Shown: positions 49,433 through 62,726 of the stretch, piece by piece
Layout: the number at the start of each line of letters is the position of its first letter
Position numbering within the stretch: position 1 is the stretch's first letter
Origin: Cordia subcordata
Taxonomy: Eukaryota > Streptophyta > Magnoliopsida > Boraginales > Cordiaceae
DNA length: 64,000 nt
Direction: 5' to 3'
Assembly (NCBI GenBank): GCA_028554755.1
Contig: JAPTOF010000002.1
Span: 28,515,001-28,579,000, forward strand
The notes under the pieces: generated by a model
Database searches by the model: none
Seen by the model: the letters and a program-made list of their open reading frames with translations, nothing else
Told to the model about the DNA's origin: nothing
Translations under genes and position numbers: made by a program

Positions 49433-50539
49433 AAGGGTGAGAATATCCGATTCGTATCCGAGTCCGTATTCGGCATCCGATTTCGAACGGGTAGGAAAAA
49501 TAGCAAAATTTTGAATTTTAGATACATCCGATCCGATATTTGAATTTTTTTCGAATTTTCGAATAGAATTTCGGATAGCTTTTTCACTACTCGTTCGAAT
49601 ATCGGGTACCCATTTTTCTTTTTCTCTTTTGTTTTTTAAAGCTAAATTAACAAATGCACTAAAATAATAAATTAAGTTATTTCCCAAGTTCTTAATGTAC
49701 CAAAACTAACCCAAAACTAGAAGACCCTGAAAAAAGTTCACTCACTCTTCTAAGTTCTCAAAGCATCGCACTTACACTGTACACTGTTACCCACCAGACC
49801 CCCGACCAGCAAATCACCATCACTTTCTAGCACCATCACTTTCTAGTAGCTAGCAGCAACCGTACCATCGAGGCATCGAAGTTGGAATCTTCTTTTTTTA
49901 TTTTTTTCTATATATATAAATTAAATATGAAAGAGTAGTTTGTATTTGTGTGAAAAAGTGAGTGAAAATGTGTGTGTATGTGCAGGTCCATGTCTCTGTG
50001 TGTGAGTCGTGTAGTGTATGTGTGTGTGTGTGTGTTGTGAGAGAGTGGAGAGATGATGGTGGTGGGTTGTGATGGTGAGTGTTGTCTTCTTTAGAGTTGT
50101 GTGAGTGTATGTAGATTAGTGAGAGGATGTGGGTGTGTTTTAGATTAATAAGAGTTGTGTGTGAGATGGTGAGTTGTAATTCTAATTTTACTCTCTAATT
50201 TGATTAGCAAGAGTTGTGCGTGTTTTTTTTAGATTAGTAAGAGTTTAAGCCTACAATATGAGCATAAAAATTAAAATTAAAAGTAAAAATTTTTGGAATC
50301 TTTAATAAGAAATTTACCATCTTTAATAAGAATATTTTCAGTTTTTGGCTAATGATAAAACTTAAATCTTTAATAAAAATTTTATTTTTTTAGTTTATTA
50401 AAAAACCCGAAAATCCGAATCCGAAATATCCGCTATCCAAATATCTATTATCGACCGAATATATAGTTTTTAACTGTCCAATCAAATACTAAAATTTTCA
50501 ATCCAATATCCGATTATCCAATCCCATTTTCAGCCCTAA
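49433..50539. mobile_element. Non-autonomous hAT-type element, about 1.1 kb
   Basis: Left end AAGGGTGAGAATATCCGATT, right end (reverse complement) TTAGGGCTGAAAATGGGATT. Subterminal regions are full of ATCCGAT/TTCGGAT-type motifs. Flanks are CTAGCAAT (49425-49432) and CTAGCAAC (50540-50547), an 8-bp duplication with one mismatch, as expected for hAT. The interior has a GT-rich tract (about 49935-50240) and no transposase. Confidence 0.8.
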
Positions 50540-52585
50540 CTAGCAACTAACAGCCTTGATGGAATCACATTTTAAGAACAGTTTTTAGTTTCTAAAAACA
50601 AAAGAGTAAAAGAATTTGTTTGGGAAGGTTCTTTTTGTTTCAAAAAAGATGTTTGCAATACTTTGTTCTTTAAAACTCCACGAAAATATGAAGGAATCTT
50701 ATTTCATTACAGCTACAAACACTTTTTTCTTTAATCTCTCATCATTTTACCTCTATTTTATCATAAAAGTCTCCAAACAAGATTTTGAAACTTCTGTTCT
50801 CAAAATTATTTTTGAATTGTGTTTTGAAAAATTATTTTTAGAACCAAAAAATAAAAAATAAACTAGAACCAAACGTGCACTAAATTCTGAAATATCGGCG
50901 TAAGGTTTACAAATTGCAGGCCACAAAAAAATGCAGAATAGTGAATTTGCAATCACAGAGGCAAAAAAATTGAATCCGTGAGTTTCGATTGTCAACAACA
51001 GATAGTCTAACTAAATCCTCCAATAACATTATAACGCCATCAACATAGTGGTTTGACATCACAGGAATGAGCATAAGGAGAAGCAAAACTGTCAACGGCC
51101 GCCATCGTAGCTATAGCTAAAATACGTTTACCACAGGAAAGGACATATTACATGATCAGAACTGAACAAACAAAGAGAGAAAAGAGAAAAAAGAAGATAC
51201 CAAACAAAGCAGAAGAGGAAAACAAAGCTGCACAAGCTAGAGCACCGTAAAAATTCACGCTTAGTGGGAAATAAGCCATTAAAAGGAGATCGAGATGGAT
51301 AAACGACACACTAAGAGCCTGTTTATTTTGTAATTTATAAACTCTTAAAAAAATAATCCGCCCGCATTATTTTTACCATGTGTAGCTTATAATAAGCTTA
51401 GTCAAACAGGCTAGAAATTTGAGGAAGAGAGAAGATGGAGAAGAGACCTCATTACATTATTTTTAATTAATTTTGATTGAAAGCTCGTAGAAATTTGGAA
51501 TGCTTGTTAGATAGTTTAATCGTCCTTTATGGTACAAATACGTCAGCAAGTCTTTGGGTTGGAGCAATAAATTAGTTGAGTATGTTCTTTCATCGTCTTC
51601 TCTGATTTCATATTTATCGGTAATTATATCATAAATGAAATGCAACGCTTATAAAATAACTTATCGTAGAAATGGAACATGACGCACCCAAATGTGCTGA
51701 CAAAGGGCTTACTGAATAATGGGAAGAGCAACCAAGAACAAGCAAGAAGCCAATCCCGCCAGCTAACAGTGACCCATCGAATGACTTAACAGCTACCAAT
51801 CATTTTATTATTAAGCTGCTTAGGATAATATTATATCATCATTGGTGTCGTGGACCACGTGTTGCAGTGAACAAGACTGGACGAAGCCAGCAAAATATTA
51901 CGAGAGAATCCTCACTCCACCTCGTACCCAATATCAAAAGCTGCACATTGGAGAGGTAGGCCATGATACACCACAACACCATTCGAGTGTGTCGTAGTGT
52001 TTCACTATAAAGGGCCAAACCACATGAGTAGGAGAAGAAAGAGGGAAGAGGAAATGACTTTGTTGTGGAGACCACCAAATAGGCAAAGTTTCTAAACACA
52101 TGCGCTGTGTTTTAAAAACTTGGGGAGTTGTGTTTCTCTAAGGTTCACATAATCGAAATCCTCTCACCTGTACACCAAATGCGAAAATGAGGAGAAGTAA
52201 CAAAACATAGAATTGTTTTGTGACAAATTACTGCCATTGACAAACAATCACAGCAAACCAACTAACATAACAAAATAGGGAGGGACAAGAATCACATGAG
52301 CCACTAGGACAAACAGTACAAACTCTGTAGGTAAGGGGCCTCCAATGCCCGGAAGTGCGCGGGCCTAATTTATTGAAGCTCTACTCAGCCAAATTAGCTT
52401 TCATCTTCCCCCTCCACTTCACCAGCTTTCAAACTTTACAGCTAAGACAAAGAGTAACTTCACATGGGGGCACGGGGGCACTTGTTTGAACCAACTCCTC
52501 CTCATCTTGGCACCATTTCTCCCTCCCCTACTACTTGCAATGATATCTGACTTCAATGATATTTGATAGGGGAGTTTCTCGACCC
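50540..52585. other. Gene-free DNA including HMGR 3' flank
   Basis: Contains one Tourist-like element (51315-51411), and a CACGTG (about 51856) with a plus-strand CTATAAAG (about 52005) that could be a promoter, although no gene follows. The minus open frame at 51839-52099 starts with GTG and has no domain. The last few hundred bases are probably the HMGR 3' UTR. Confidence 0.45.
51315..51411. mobile_element. Tourist-like MITE, 97 bp
   Basis: GAGCCTGTTTATTTT... and ...CTTAGTCAAACAGGC are near-complementary. TAA on the left, TAG on the right (one mismatch). Confidence 0.55.
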
Positions 52586-55516
52586 CTAGGAGGAAACTTT
52601 GCTCACATCCCGGCTTGATCTATTGTATTTCATGTGACTCCTGACGAGTTGGCCGGCTGCAATGGCAGACATCAGGGAGAGCTCCCCTGCTAAAACTGCC
52701 CCAGCTACTACAGTAGCCAGTAGCCTGGAGTTTGATCCAGGGGACTCTTTGCTTGCACCCTTCACACCTAGCAAGTTCAGGCAAGCAGATTGAGAAGCAA
52801 GTTGAGTACCACCACCAACCGTACCGACCTGTAAAGGGATGAAACTCTGGATTTAAGGAAAGATACAAACATTTCCACCCCTCCAAAAAATATTTGTACA
52901 AATGCAAAAGGAGAACTATTAAAATTCTATTCAGCGGAGAATGACAGTCAATAATCTCAATTGCAGGTCCAGTTTTGGAAAGGGAGTTGAATTCCACGAG
53001 AAAGACAATAAGCAAGATTTACCCTAAACTCTTTTCGTCTTCTCCCCTTCCTTTATGTTTTTTATTAGGGTTCAGGGGTAGAGCATACTGCTTGAATAGT
53101 AAATCAACAATTTGCTCCAGAAAAATATGCTGAGATTATAGAATATATTCCATTGGGCTTTTTTATCACCTAGAATTTAATCTAAAATTAACAATACCTC
53201 GATCGATGGCATGGTCACAGATATGTGAAGATCCTTTCCACCATTAACAGCCTCCATCATAGTGATGCAGTGCGAGCTTTCTACATTTTGTGCAGGGTCC
53301 TGCCCAGTTGCTATAAAAATTGCAGAGACAATATTGGCAGCATGGGCGTTGAAACCCCCCAAGGCACCAGCTAAAGCAGAACCCGTAAGATTCTTGAGCA
53401 TGTTAAGTTCCACAAGGGATGCCACATTGGTTTTTAATACCTTCTGCACCACCTCTTCAGGGATTGTTGCCTCACAAACCACCGACTTCCCACGCCCTTC
53501 AATCCAATTGACTGCGGCTGGTTTCTTATCAGAACAGAAATTTCCTACGATTTAACAAAATAAAATTCATCGGTAAAGAGAAAAACACAAAAGTCACAGG
53601 GTTAGAAGCAAATAACATGCACCAAGTTGCTTAGGAAGACCTCCATGAAGATAAGGCCATCAAATTTCACAAGCCTTCAAATAAGAAGAGGAATTGAAAT
53701 GATTCAGATATACAGGAACTAACCAGAAATACCGATAACATCCATGTCCGGAAAATCACTTTGAAGGAAGTCAAGCACATTCTGGACACCTTTAGATACC
53801 ATGTTCATTCCCATGGCATCACCGGTGCTGCAGCTAAATCTGATATAGAGATTTTTTCCAGCAATCGAGCACTGAATGCTCTGGAGTCTAGCAAATCTGC
53901 TTGATCTGCGCCCAGAAAACACAAATAGCTTTAAATTAACAACTAAATCGAACAATCAACAGTTAGATGTTTACACCCCATACACAAACCACCAAAAGCG
54001 GAAACGGTAAGAAAGCAGATTAATAAGAACAACAACTAAGTTCACTTAAAAGGTTAATCAAGAAATAGTAACGATCAAATGAGTCAATAAAGTAATTTTC
54101 CGAAACAAGCACATGTTCCATTTTCCCAAATTGTTTGGTTCCATGCCATTTCATGGGGGGTAATAATACAAAATTGAAAACTTGGTCAAATTAACAGGGT
54201 GCCTAACCTCAGAAAGTGCAATGATCAGTATTACATTCAAAATTACACGGGAAGTTACTGAAGCACACGTGTAAATCAAAAGATTTTATTGGAAAATGTG
54301 GGGAAAAGAAGGGGTAAAAAAAGAAAAACTGAAGGAATGTAGCTGATATAACACCTTACCTGATAAGCAACATCGGCGTTTATTGATAATGTAAAGAAAT
54401 CTAAATGATTTTACTAGCAGTTCGAAACAAACACAGATAACGACAATTGAAAAAGGTCCACCAATGAAAGTGAATTCCCCAAATGTACACAAAAAGGCAT
54501 CAAACAAAATAAAAATTTGAAGCTAACTAAAAGCAAGCAAACATCAAAAGAAAAAGACCAACACAGTGATTGAGTGAAGCTTACTTGTTGAATACGAGGG
54601 CGAAAGTGTCGAAATTGATGGGATCTTCTAAGAAAAACTTCAACTCGCTGGCTCTTTTCGCCGTGGGGAATCTCACCACAGGAGCTCTGGTCATCCCATC
54701 TCTCAAGAGAATGGAGGTGGCGCCACCGGAAGCGTACATGGCCTTGCAGCCTCTGTTAGTACTCGCGACCAAACACCCCTCCGTCGTCGCCATCGGAACT
54801 GTGTACTCGCAGCCGTTGAGCAACAACGGCCCGGCAATCCCCACCGGAATCTGCACGTACCCAACCGGCATCTCACAGCACTGTCCTAAAATCGACTCGT
54901 AATCGAACCCATCGAGAGGCAAGCCGGACAAAGACCTTCCCGTCAGCCTCTGCACCGCCTCACGCCGGATAGAAGCTGCTCGGTAACAGTCTCCCGCCCT
55001 TGTTTCAAGCGAGTACGACGGAACTTCCCCCGAAACAACGGCTTTCACGAGCTTCTCGTCATCTTCGGAAGGAAGAGGCGCGGGTGGATCCATTGCTTTG
55101 GAGGGCAGCGGCGTAGGCGGCGGCCCTCTCGTCCTTTCTTCCTCCTCCTCCAAAACGTAGCAGCGATCGTCGACGTCCCAGGCGTCGTGAGAGGCACGCG
55201 CAATGAAAGACTGGACAAAATCAATCCCGAAAAAACCAAGGAGATAGATAAACGAGGCGATGAGGGTCAAAATGGCGGCGAGCTCAGAAAGGGTGAGGAC
55301 ATGGAGGGGTATGGAGTTCCGGATCTTGTCGCGCCACCGGTGGAGAAGGTAGTAGGCGACGGAGAAGAAGAGGGTGAAGAAAATGCCGTTGGTTAGGTAG
55401 AGCGGAAGAGGTAGAGCATCAGAAGCCTTTGGGGTTTGGGCTTGTGTTCGATCATCGATGACTCCATTGGCACGAGAAAAGCCCTTCGGGTTGGTGGGTC
55501 TCCGGCGGATATCCAT
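52586..55516 (-). CDS. HMGR: 3-hydroxy-3-methylglutaryl-CoA reductase
   Basis: Reduces HMG-CoA to mevalonate with 2 NADPH, the committed step of the cytosolic mevalonate pathway (sterols, sesqui- and triterpenes); ER membrane. Four exons on minus: 55516-54585, 53905-53724, 53544-53198, 52828-52586, joined in frame to 567 residues, the normal plant length. Seen: N-terminal RRR (4-6, an ER-retention type motif), two membrane segments (about 39-59 and 71-98), acidic linker with EEEEE, then the catalytic domain with [10 protein letters not shown] (215-224), TTEGCLVAS (244-252), GDAMGMNM (339-346), [17 protein letters not shown] (489-496) and SHMKYNRSS (551-559), which holds the catalytic His and the SnRK1-type serine. 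Three introns, as in other plant HMGRs. Nothing broken. Confidence 0.98.
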
Positions 55517-55705
55517 TCCGGCGGAGGAGAGAAAAAAAACCTTGGAAAGAAGATTTGAGAGGAAACAAACACTCTTCTCTCTTCTTTCACCTTTTGGTTT
55601 TTGTATGTGTTTGTTTTTTTTTTTTTGTTTGAAAAAGTCGAGAAGAGAGGAGGAGCGATGGTTTCGGGAAATTGGGAGAAGGAGAGGGGAGCGTATTTAT
55701 TCCCA
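55517..55705 (-). promoter_or_regulatory. HMGR leader and possible TATA-like box
   Basis: The minus-strand leader is pyrimidine/A-rich. A TATA-like GGAATAAATAC (about 55690-55700) lies about 180 bp before the start codon. Weak evidence. Confidence 0.35.
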
Positions 55706-57589
55706 ATGCTCAATTTTTGAGTGTGGGCCTCCATCACTCACTCTTTTCCGCTGGCAATTTTTCCGTGTTTACTTTGTGTGTGTTCAGCCATGTGTTGTTT
55801 GGAAATAAATCTTACTCCTTGGGCAACAAATCTGCTTGGTACGTCGATGCGGGGGAAACTCAATTGGTGCACTCCCGCGTTTCAGACAAAACTCGATCAT
55901 TAATTAATAAATTTTAAATGGGAGGACAGGACCGACAATTTAACTATTAAATAAATTAAAGCATTCAACCCCGGTAAGGTTAAAATTGTATTTAAACTTT
56001 TTAAAAGTATTTTATTGTTTTAGAAATCAAATCAAATAATTATTGTAAAAAATATATATTTTTTCAAAAAAAATTTAATCGGGATAGAAATACTACTCAT
56101 GATCAAGTTCGAGTCCTGTCTTTTGCCATAATGCACTTCGAGGCCTTTTTCCTGCCCTGGATTGCGAGCTTAGTGAATATCTCAAGGACATTCTTTTGTA
56201 CGTACTCAGGTATTAATTAGTGATTCAATTTCACCGATTGAGTTTCCTCGTTAATGAAAAAATGCAGCTAAAATTGTGTAGAATAATAGTCGATGGTGCT
56301 ACTGCATGAGCAGACTCGTACAAATTACACACGTGTGTGATGTGAAGCGGAAGAAAGTGGTACTGCTTTTCTGGACAATTCAATTCACAGGACCTCCGTT
56401 GCTTATGAGAACTTATAATAGCCTACCTCGTTTGGGAAAATTGGATAAACAAAGCCTCAACTTTTTTAATTGCTGCCTGGACTTGGGCCACTGTTTTTGT
56501 TTTTTTTTTCTTTTTTGTTTTAATTTAAGAAGGGTCAAAAGTCGATTACATATAATTAACGAGAATTAATTCCTAAACCACACGTACTAAAATGATAGAC
56601 ATATCACTTTACCACTTTCTCATCATAATAGGTTTTGGTTTATGTTGCAATGCTTGTGATTCCATAGTGGAAACATAATATGATTCTCTTCTCCGCAAAG
56701 CTTGGCAATTAATCACCCCCATGGAATAATATTCTATTGATTGACTACAACATTTTCTTCTTTTACAACCCCCGTTCTCACGCAGTTCCCATCTAGAATT
56801 TGAACTCATTATATTATTTTTGAATGAAATAATCTCAATTATTTAAGTTATTTCTTAATTTCATTAACTATAACATTTCATTTTATGTAATTTTGCACAA
56901 ATTGCTTTGTTGTAAAAAAAATTATAAAAAAATATAAAAATAATATATAACAATGTTCGAGCAAAAACTCATGTTATGATTGCATCCGAGAACTTGAATA
57001 GGGAATGAGGCGGCTAAGGAGATGGATAGAAACAGGGTGAGGTGGACGCACGTTGTCCTTTTAGAGAACACGTTCATTTGGAGGTGAATAAATATATTAT
57101 TGCCATCACATTAGAGTGATCATTGCGATTTACGATACTGTGTACTAGTACCTCCACAAATATACTCTACGTATATAGGTACAGCATTTGTCATTTTGGC
57201 AAATGTGTGAGGCAAAAAGAGACGACGAAGTGTGAAAAGAAAAGTTCGCTTTCTAAGGAATTGACTGTCTTTCTATTTTTGGTCAAAACGACTTGACAGT
57301 TGACAATTAATCCAAAACAAGAAATGGACAAGCCCAAAAAAATAAAAATTCAATACAAAATCGAGAGATTAGTTCCCCCAGGGCCCAGGGACGTCTCAGT
57401 AAAAGTAAGTAATGAACAGCGTTCAAGCCTAAATTTAAACTGATTTGTATTTTAAGACGAGAGTTTTGACTAAATTGATACGTATGCGAGTGACTTGTCG
57501 TTGTATTTAGAATTTATTGACTGACGATTTAGCTCTATTGGAATTTTCGTAGTTGGAATCCCCACTCTGGTTTCCTCTACCCAATCTGT
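55706..57589. other. Gene-free DNA upstream of HMGR
   Basis: Includes the HMGR promoter region. Open frames at 55721-55917 and 56306-56569 have no recognisable domain. No repeat of note was seen. Confidence 0.5.
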
Positions 57590-59060
57590 TTGTTAAGCCG
57601 CTCCCATGAGTCCTTTACTAGTGATCTCCCCAAGCCTCTACAATCTCTTTGGCTTGAGAAATGATGGAAAAAGCCAGTCTCGCAGCATTACCAACATTCT
57701 AACTCTTGAAGAGTCTATCATTTCGCTATTGCCAGAAATTCCAAACTGAAACAATAAACAAAATATTCCAAGCAGCTCCATAATGACAGACAATTAATTT
57801 CACATTATCGGAGATCCACTAGTCTCCTGAACAAAGGAAAAAAGCCATACTTCTTATAGGTAGCAGTTATTACCAAACATTCTTCACGACAAGACAAAAT
57901 CATCTTCCTTAATCGAGTCACAGGGAGCACATGTCGAGCTCTAAACAATATTTCTGGTTGCTAACTGAGCGTTAGATGCCACTTTTCTACGGCTGGCCTA
58001 TCACAAAAATGTCTTAGTCCTTTGAGGCTATTTCAACTTCCATATGACCACTTACGGCAAGGAACAAGGTGTCGAGAACAATCATCAACTAGTACTTCAA
58101 TGGTTGAGTGCAACTGTGAAGTTTCCTTTGGGATCCTGACTTCAGCTGATGAAGTCTTTTTTATTATCATCCTTTCAGATTTTGATTTTGGCAATCCTAA
58201 GTAAAATAAAACCAGGGAGCCTAGTCTTGAACTTCTCTTAGAGGGCGTTTGGATTGGCTTCTCCAAGAGCTACTTAGAGCATTTTTAGCTATAAGTGGAT
58301 TTTTTTTTCTACTTTAAGTAGTTCGTGTTTAAATAAGAGTTGTAGTTATAAAAATATGTATCTGTATGTTTAGTTAAAGTGGATTAAAAGTAACTTATAT
58401 TATTAAAATAACTATTAAAGACATGAAAATAGAATTTTAAAAAGTAAACATAACATAAAAGAATAAAAGTATTTTAGTAACAAAGATAAAAATGTAAGAA
58501 TAAGATAATAAATGATTTGATGAAATTTATCTTTTTAAAAGTATTTAAAGTCATAAAAAATAAAAGTTGGGATAAAAAACTTTTTGTTTTTTTACTTAAA
58601 ATCACTTTAAAAACACTGTTTATATTAAAATAAACCAGTCTAATAACTTAAATTGGGCTTTGAATAAGTTTAATTAGAAAAAATGTCAAACCAAACACCC
58701 TCTTAATCCTATGACACGTGCATCTTAGAGTAGGCTGAGATTAGCCAATCTCTTTCCTCCTCATGAACTCCCACAACGGGAACATCAATAAGGAGGCAAT
58801 TCCCGACCTAACAATCTAGCCAAAACTTTGATTTAGGCCCCATTACAGCAATCCATTTAATACCCAAATTAATTTTTTTGGTTAAGGAGCGTTTTAAATA
58901 CTTTTGTCTCGGTCCTAGTTCCCCTTGCTGCTTAGGCTTGCAAAGTTTGTTCCAAGCAACCCAATGATAGGCCTTCTCTCCTCAGATGAGCCGCAAATGA
59001 AATGCCTCTAGACTTGATCAATCTCTTCACAAGTCTATATCAATGCAGTTGGCATGGTAT
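57590..59060 (-). pseudogene. Remnant of a LINE reverse transcriptase, 3' domain, split by a MITE
   Basis: Minus strand from about 59000 reads YHWVAWNKLCKPK then QGELG (58931-58970), the conserved segment between RT and the C-terminal zinc domain of plant L1-type elements. After the MITE (58241-58702), the zf-RVT-like CAPCDSIKEDD follows (57915-57932 and on), then VWNFWQ-RNDR-like residues near 57740. Stops and frameshifts throughout, so it is long dead. Confidence 0.65.
58241..58702. mobile_element. Tourist-like MITE, 462 bp, inserted in LINE remnant
   Basis: Ends GAGGGCGTTTGGATTGG and AAACCAAACACCCTC, flanked by TTA on both sides (58238-58240 and 58703-58705). Same family as 37669-38122 in reverse orientation. 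Confidence 0.85.
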
Positions 59061-60529
59061 GACAGGTACGGCTGATTTTTAAGTTATTTATCAATCACGT
59101 TGATAACACATGATTTGAAAGAAAAATATTCTTTTGACTTTTATCTTTTTTTTTTCTTCTAAACTTTGTAAATGTTCAAAATATAAACAAATGCATTTTT
59201 AATACATTAATAGTCTTTTACTTATAAAATTTATTTCTTTTTAAATTTTATAATTATTTGAATCACAAAAAACTTTAAAAAAACAAAAAGTTTAACCTCG
59301 GTGCATCTTTATATGCTAGTAAATAACAGGGACAAAGAGAAGTTCTTCCCTCAATACACCTGAATTATTACTAGTATCTTTAAGGTAGCGCCTGGATAGT
59401 AAAACCAAAGTGGAACACTGAAGTCACCTTTGTTTGCCTTTTTTCTTTATTCTTTTTCTCACGTTTGTTTTGTCTTTACGCATTAACGTTGGCAGGTGCG
59501 ATGCCTTTTGTACGAAATGCATCATCAGCGAGTTGACTGTATTTCCATAGAATTCCAGGGGATTCCAAACAGATCCGCCTTCTCAAACCTACCAAGCTCG
59601 TTCCAGAAGGAGCCCAAGATTCAACTGAAAAGTATGCAATAGGCCAGATCTTTGCATTAACTAGAAATGGAGAATTGGAGATTTAATTATGACTAACGTC
59701 ACTCGTAATGTTCGGGATCTCGGAGTGAAAACAGACTTGGCATCATTTGTGCTTGGGTTAGGAGATCAGCTTCTCCTTTCAATCAATTCACACCCCGATC
59801 GTTATCTATTAAACGGATTCTTTTTAAAAGGTTTGGGTATACATTGAAACATGTTTATAAAGAAGCAAATATTTGCAGTGATTGGTTGGCGAATTTTCAT
59901 CTTAGGCAACTTTTGAGCTTCCATGTGATTAGGGAGTGTCCGAGAAAATTATTACTTCACAATGAGAAAGACAAAAAACGAAAAACTCTCCCGTAATTAT
60001 AACTATCTAGTATTTTCATAGGTTTAGCCGCGGTAGCACATTAGCACTTAAATGGAAAAAAAAAAAAAAAAGAACACCGTCACTTGTAACGTAATATGTT
60101 TCCATTTAAACCAAAGTCGTTGGAGAGCATACCAGACTTGAATGTGTTACCTTAGCGCTGTTGTAATGTATACCAGTAGTATTCAGGAACCTGGCTTCAA
60201 CGCCAACATTATTGTTGCGGTTGAACATAAATGTGGTGTCTTTTTTCCTTGTCGGTAGTGATTGTCCCCCAGCTCATTCGAATCTTATCTTCTTGATTCG
60301 GTAGGCTACCAAGTCGTATTACACTACATGAAACACGAGATTTTGCGAAGCTATTCAGATTCAGGCCTGCGAGGCTAAAACGTCCCTAGTTTTTGCCGTC
60401 TCATTAGCAAGACGATCAACCAACAAAATAAGAGAGCGAGACGGGTGGTGCTTTGCTAGATTAGTTTGGTCAAGTATTGACACATGCATAATTTTTCGAG
60501 TAAACATTTGGATTCACGACAGTGGCGGA

Positions 60530-61380
60530 GCTAGGACTTGGAACTTAGGTGGTACACGTTTTTACATAAATTTTTTTATAAAAAGAAAAAAGAAAAAATT
60601 ACAAAAACATATATTATCGATATTATAATGACATTTTAAATATAAAGATGCATAAATAAATTATTATATGTAACCGTTAAACTTGGTATTGGGTAATTAT
60701 TTGAGTTGTATATTTTCTTTCAATAAAATCTATGTATTTTCTATTGACAAAAGAAAATCAAATAAAGAAAATTTTATGCCTGATTTCTTCTTAACTTTAT
60801 TAGAAGTTATGACAAATACCTAAGAACTCAACAAAACAACTGACTTTATGATCTAAAAATTAAACAAATAAAAACTAATTTTTCGACAAATTACTTGATC
60901 AAGACAAATTAGAATAGAGGAACAAACAGTTATCTCGTAAAAATCTGTGTGAGAAATTGTTAAGAAAATAGTATGTGAAATTGAGTTGGAGAAAAAGATC
61001 TGCTTTGAATCAAAAATCCTTAGTTTGTTGATAATAGGATTAAAAGTTGAAATTTGGAAAAAGAAAAAGAAGGAAAGATGAAAGTAAAGAGTGGTAAATA
61101 TATTCTAGTGTCTTTTTTTTTTTGCCCATTGAATAAAAATGTTACTATTATTAATTAAATATAGTTGAACGATTTCCTTAAGAAAAAAAAATTACGAGCA
61201 GCTGAGATTTGAAAATATCAGGAAAAGGCGTGTCAGGGGCTGCTCGGGGAAGAGGTGCTGAAATTTCAGGGGATCCTACAGGATCCTACAAGGTGTTGAT
61301 AAAAGAATAAACATAAAATACATATTTGCCCTAAAATTTCAGGACGTGCACACCCTGAGCTGCACTTCCCCCTGCCACTG
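60530..61380. mobile_element. Possible element with CAGTGGC ends
   Basis: Left end CAGTGGCGGAGCTAGGACTT and right end (reverse complement) CAGTGGCAGGGGGAAGTGC. Similar ends are common on plant DNA transposon relics. Flanking 8-mers do not match, so the boundaries are uncertain. Confidence 0.4.
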
Positions 61381-61590
61381 TTTATGGAGTAGTTCAAGTG
61401 AGTAGGATGGGAGATGGGACTAAAATAAAATTCTCGCCTAAACGCCGTGTTATCCAATTGTTGTAGACCCTAAAACCAAATCTATTTGTTATGGAAACAA
61501 CAATTTCTCCTACTAAGAAACCGTTAAAATGTTTTTTGGTGGATTAGCATGTATTATGTTGATCCTTCAATGTGCTTCATACCTTAGTTA

Positions 61591-61808
61591 AGGGCCTGTT
61601 TGGATTACCTTTATTTTTTAGCAAAAAAATACATTTTTTATTGGGAAAAAATATATTTTTTTTGCAGCAATTAATTGGTTTAACTTTTAAAAAAAATTAA
61701 AATTAAAAAAAAAGTCAAGTATAATTTTTTTGAAAAAACATAATTTTCAAATTTTAAATTTTTTTTCAAACATTATTAAAAAAAAAAAAAAATCAATCAA
61801 AGCGGGCC
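61591..61808. mobile_element. Tourist-like MITE, 218 bp
   Basis: AGGGCCTGTTTGGATT at left, AATCAAAGCGGGCC at right, flanked by TTA on both sides (61588-61590 and 61809-61811). A/T-rich interior like the copy at 36636-36862. Confidence 0.7.
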
Positions 61809-61909
61809 TTAAAGGTTAACACTTTCCTATAGAACGCATTTATCCTTGACTCTCATGTCCACCATAACGAGTACGTAGCGAGTTCCTCAAGCGGGTGACG
61901 GGTGAAGTG

Positions 61910-61945
<36 letters not shown>
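61910..61945. repeat. (CA)n(TA)n microsatellite
   Basis: About 12 CA units followed by TA units. Confidence 0.9.
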
Positions 61946-61946
<1 letters not shown>

Positions 61947-62726
61947 ATATTTTAATTATATTTCATATCATCATGTCATTTAATTTATTCTCTCTTAGAA
62001 AAATTTACTCTATCAAAATTCATTTAGTAAATTAATGAATTTATTCTCCAAATTACATTCAGTATTGTTTTTTATCAAAAAAAATTATTTCTTAAATAAT
62101 CTAGTTCCACTAATGGATATTTTGGTCAAGTTCCATAATATATATACATGCACACATATAAGAATATTTATGCCCGTTTAGGCAATGTCTCGTGTCATCC
62201 TCTCATGCACTTTTTTTGCTGTTTAAAAGAATTTTTCTTATAAAATGATTCCTAACATAATGAGTTTTTTTTTTCCAATTATATTATATGGAATATAATA
62301 TATAATTGTGGTCATGATATTTATCTACAAAATAGCTATTGTAGAAAGTTTCTTATTTTGAGTAATATTAATTATATAGTCACGTAATCAATTGTTTTGA
62401 ATCAACATTTTTGCACATATATAATCAAACCACTCAATCGTGAAAATATAAGCATTTCATGGTCCAAAAATGCTGAATCTCGTCTGAATCATCATTTATT
62501 ATAATTCTTCAATGTAAATTCCTTGGCTTGGACATGACATGAATACATGTCGCTATTCCTCGATCCAGAGGGGAGTACGTCCAATTGAATAATTTCTTAG
62601 ACGTACTACCGCATCCCCAAGGATTAAGCCCCTTTTTTTACTTGTCAGTGGAATCTTTATGCTTAAAACCCTGATTCTAGTAGTCATTGGTTAGATTTTT
62701 CCATGCATCGGGAATTGCCACTTTAA

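Noticed and set aside
51839..52099. 86-codon minus-strand open frame downstream of HMGR
   Set aside because: Begins at GTG, no domain, probably HMGR 3' flank.
58033..58266. YLGLP-like peptide in minus-strand frame as RT palm segment
   Set aside because: In LINEs this motif comes before the HWVAW segment, but here it would come after, so the match is probably chance.
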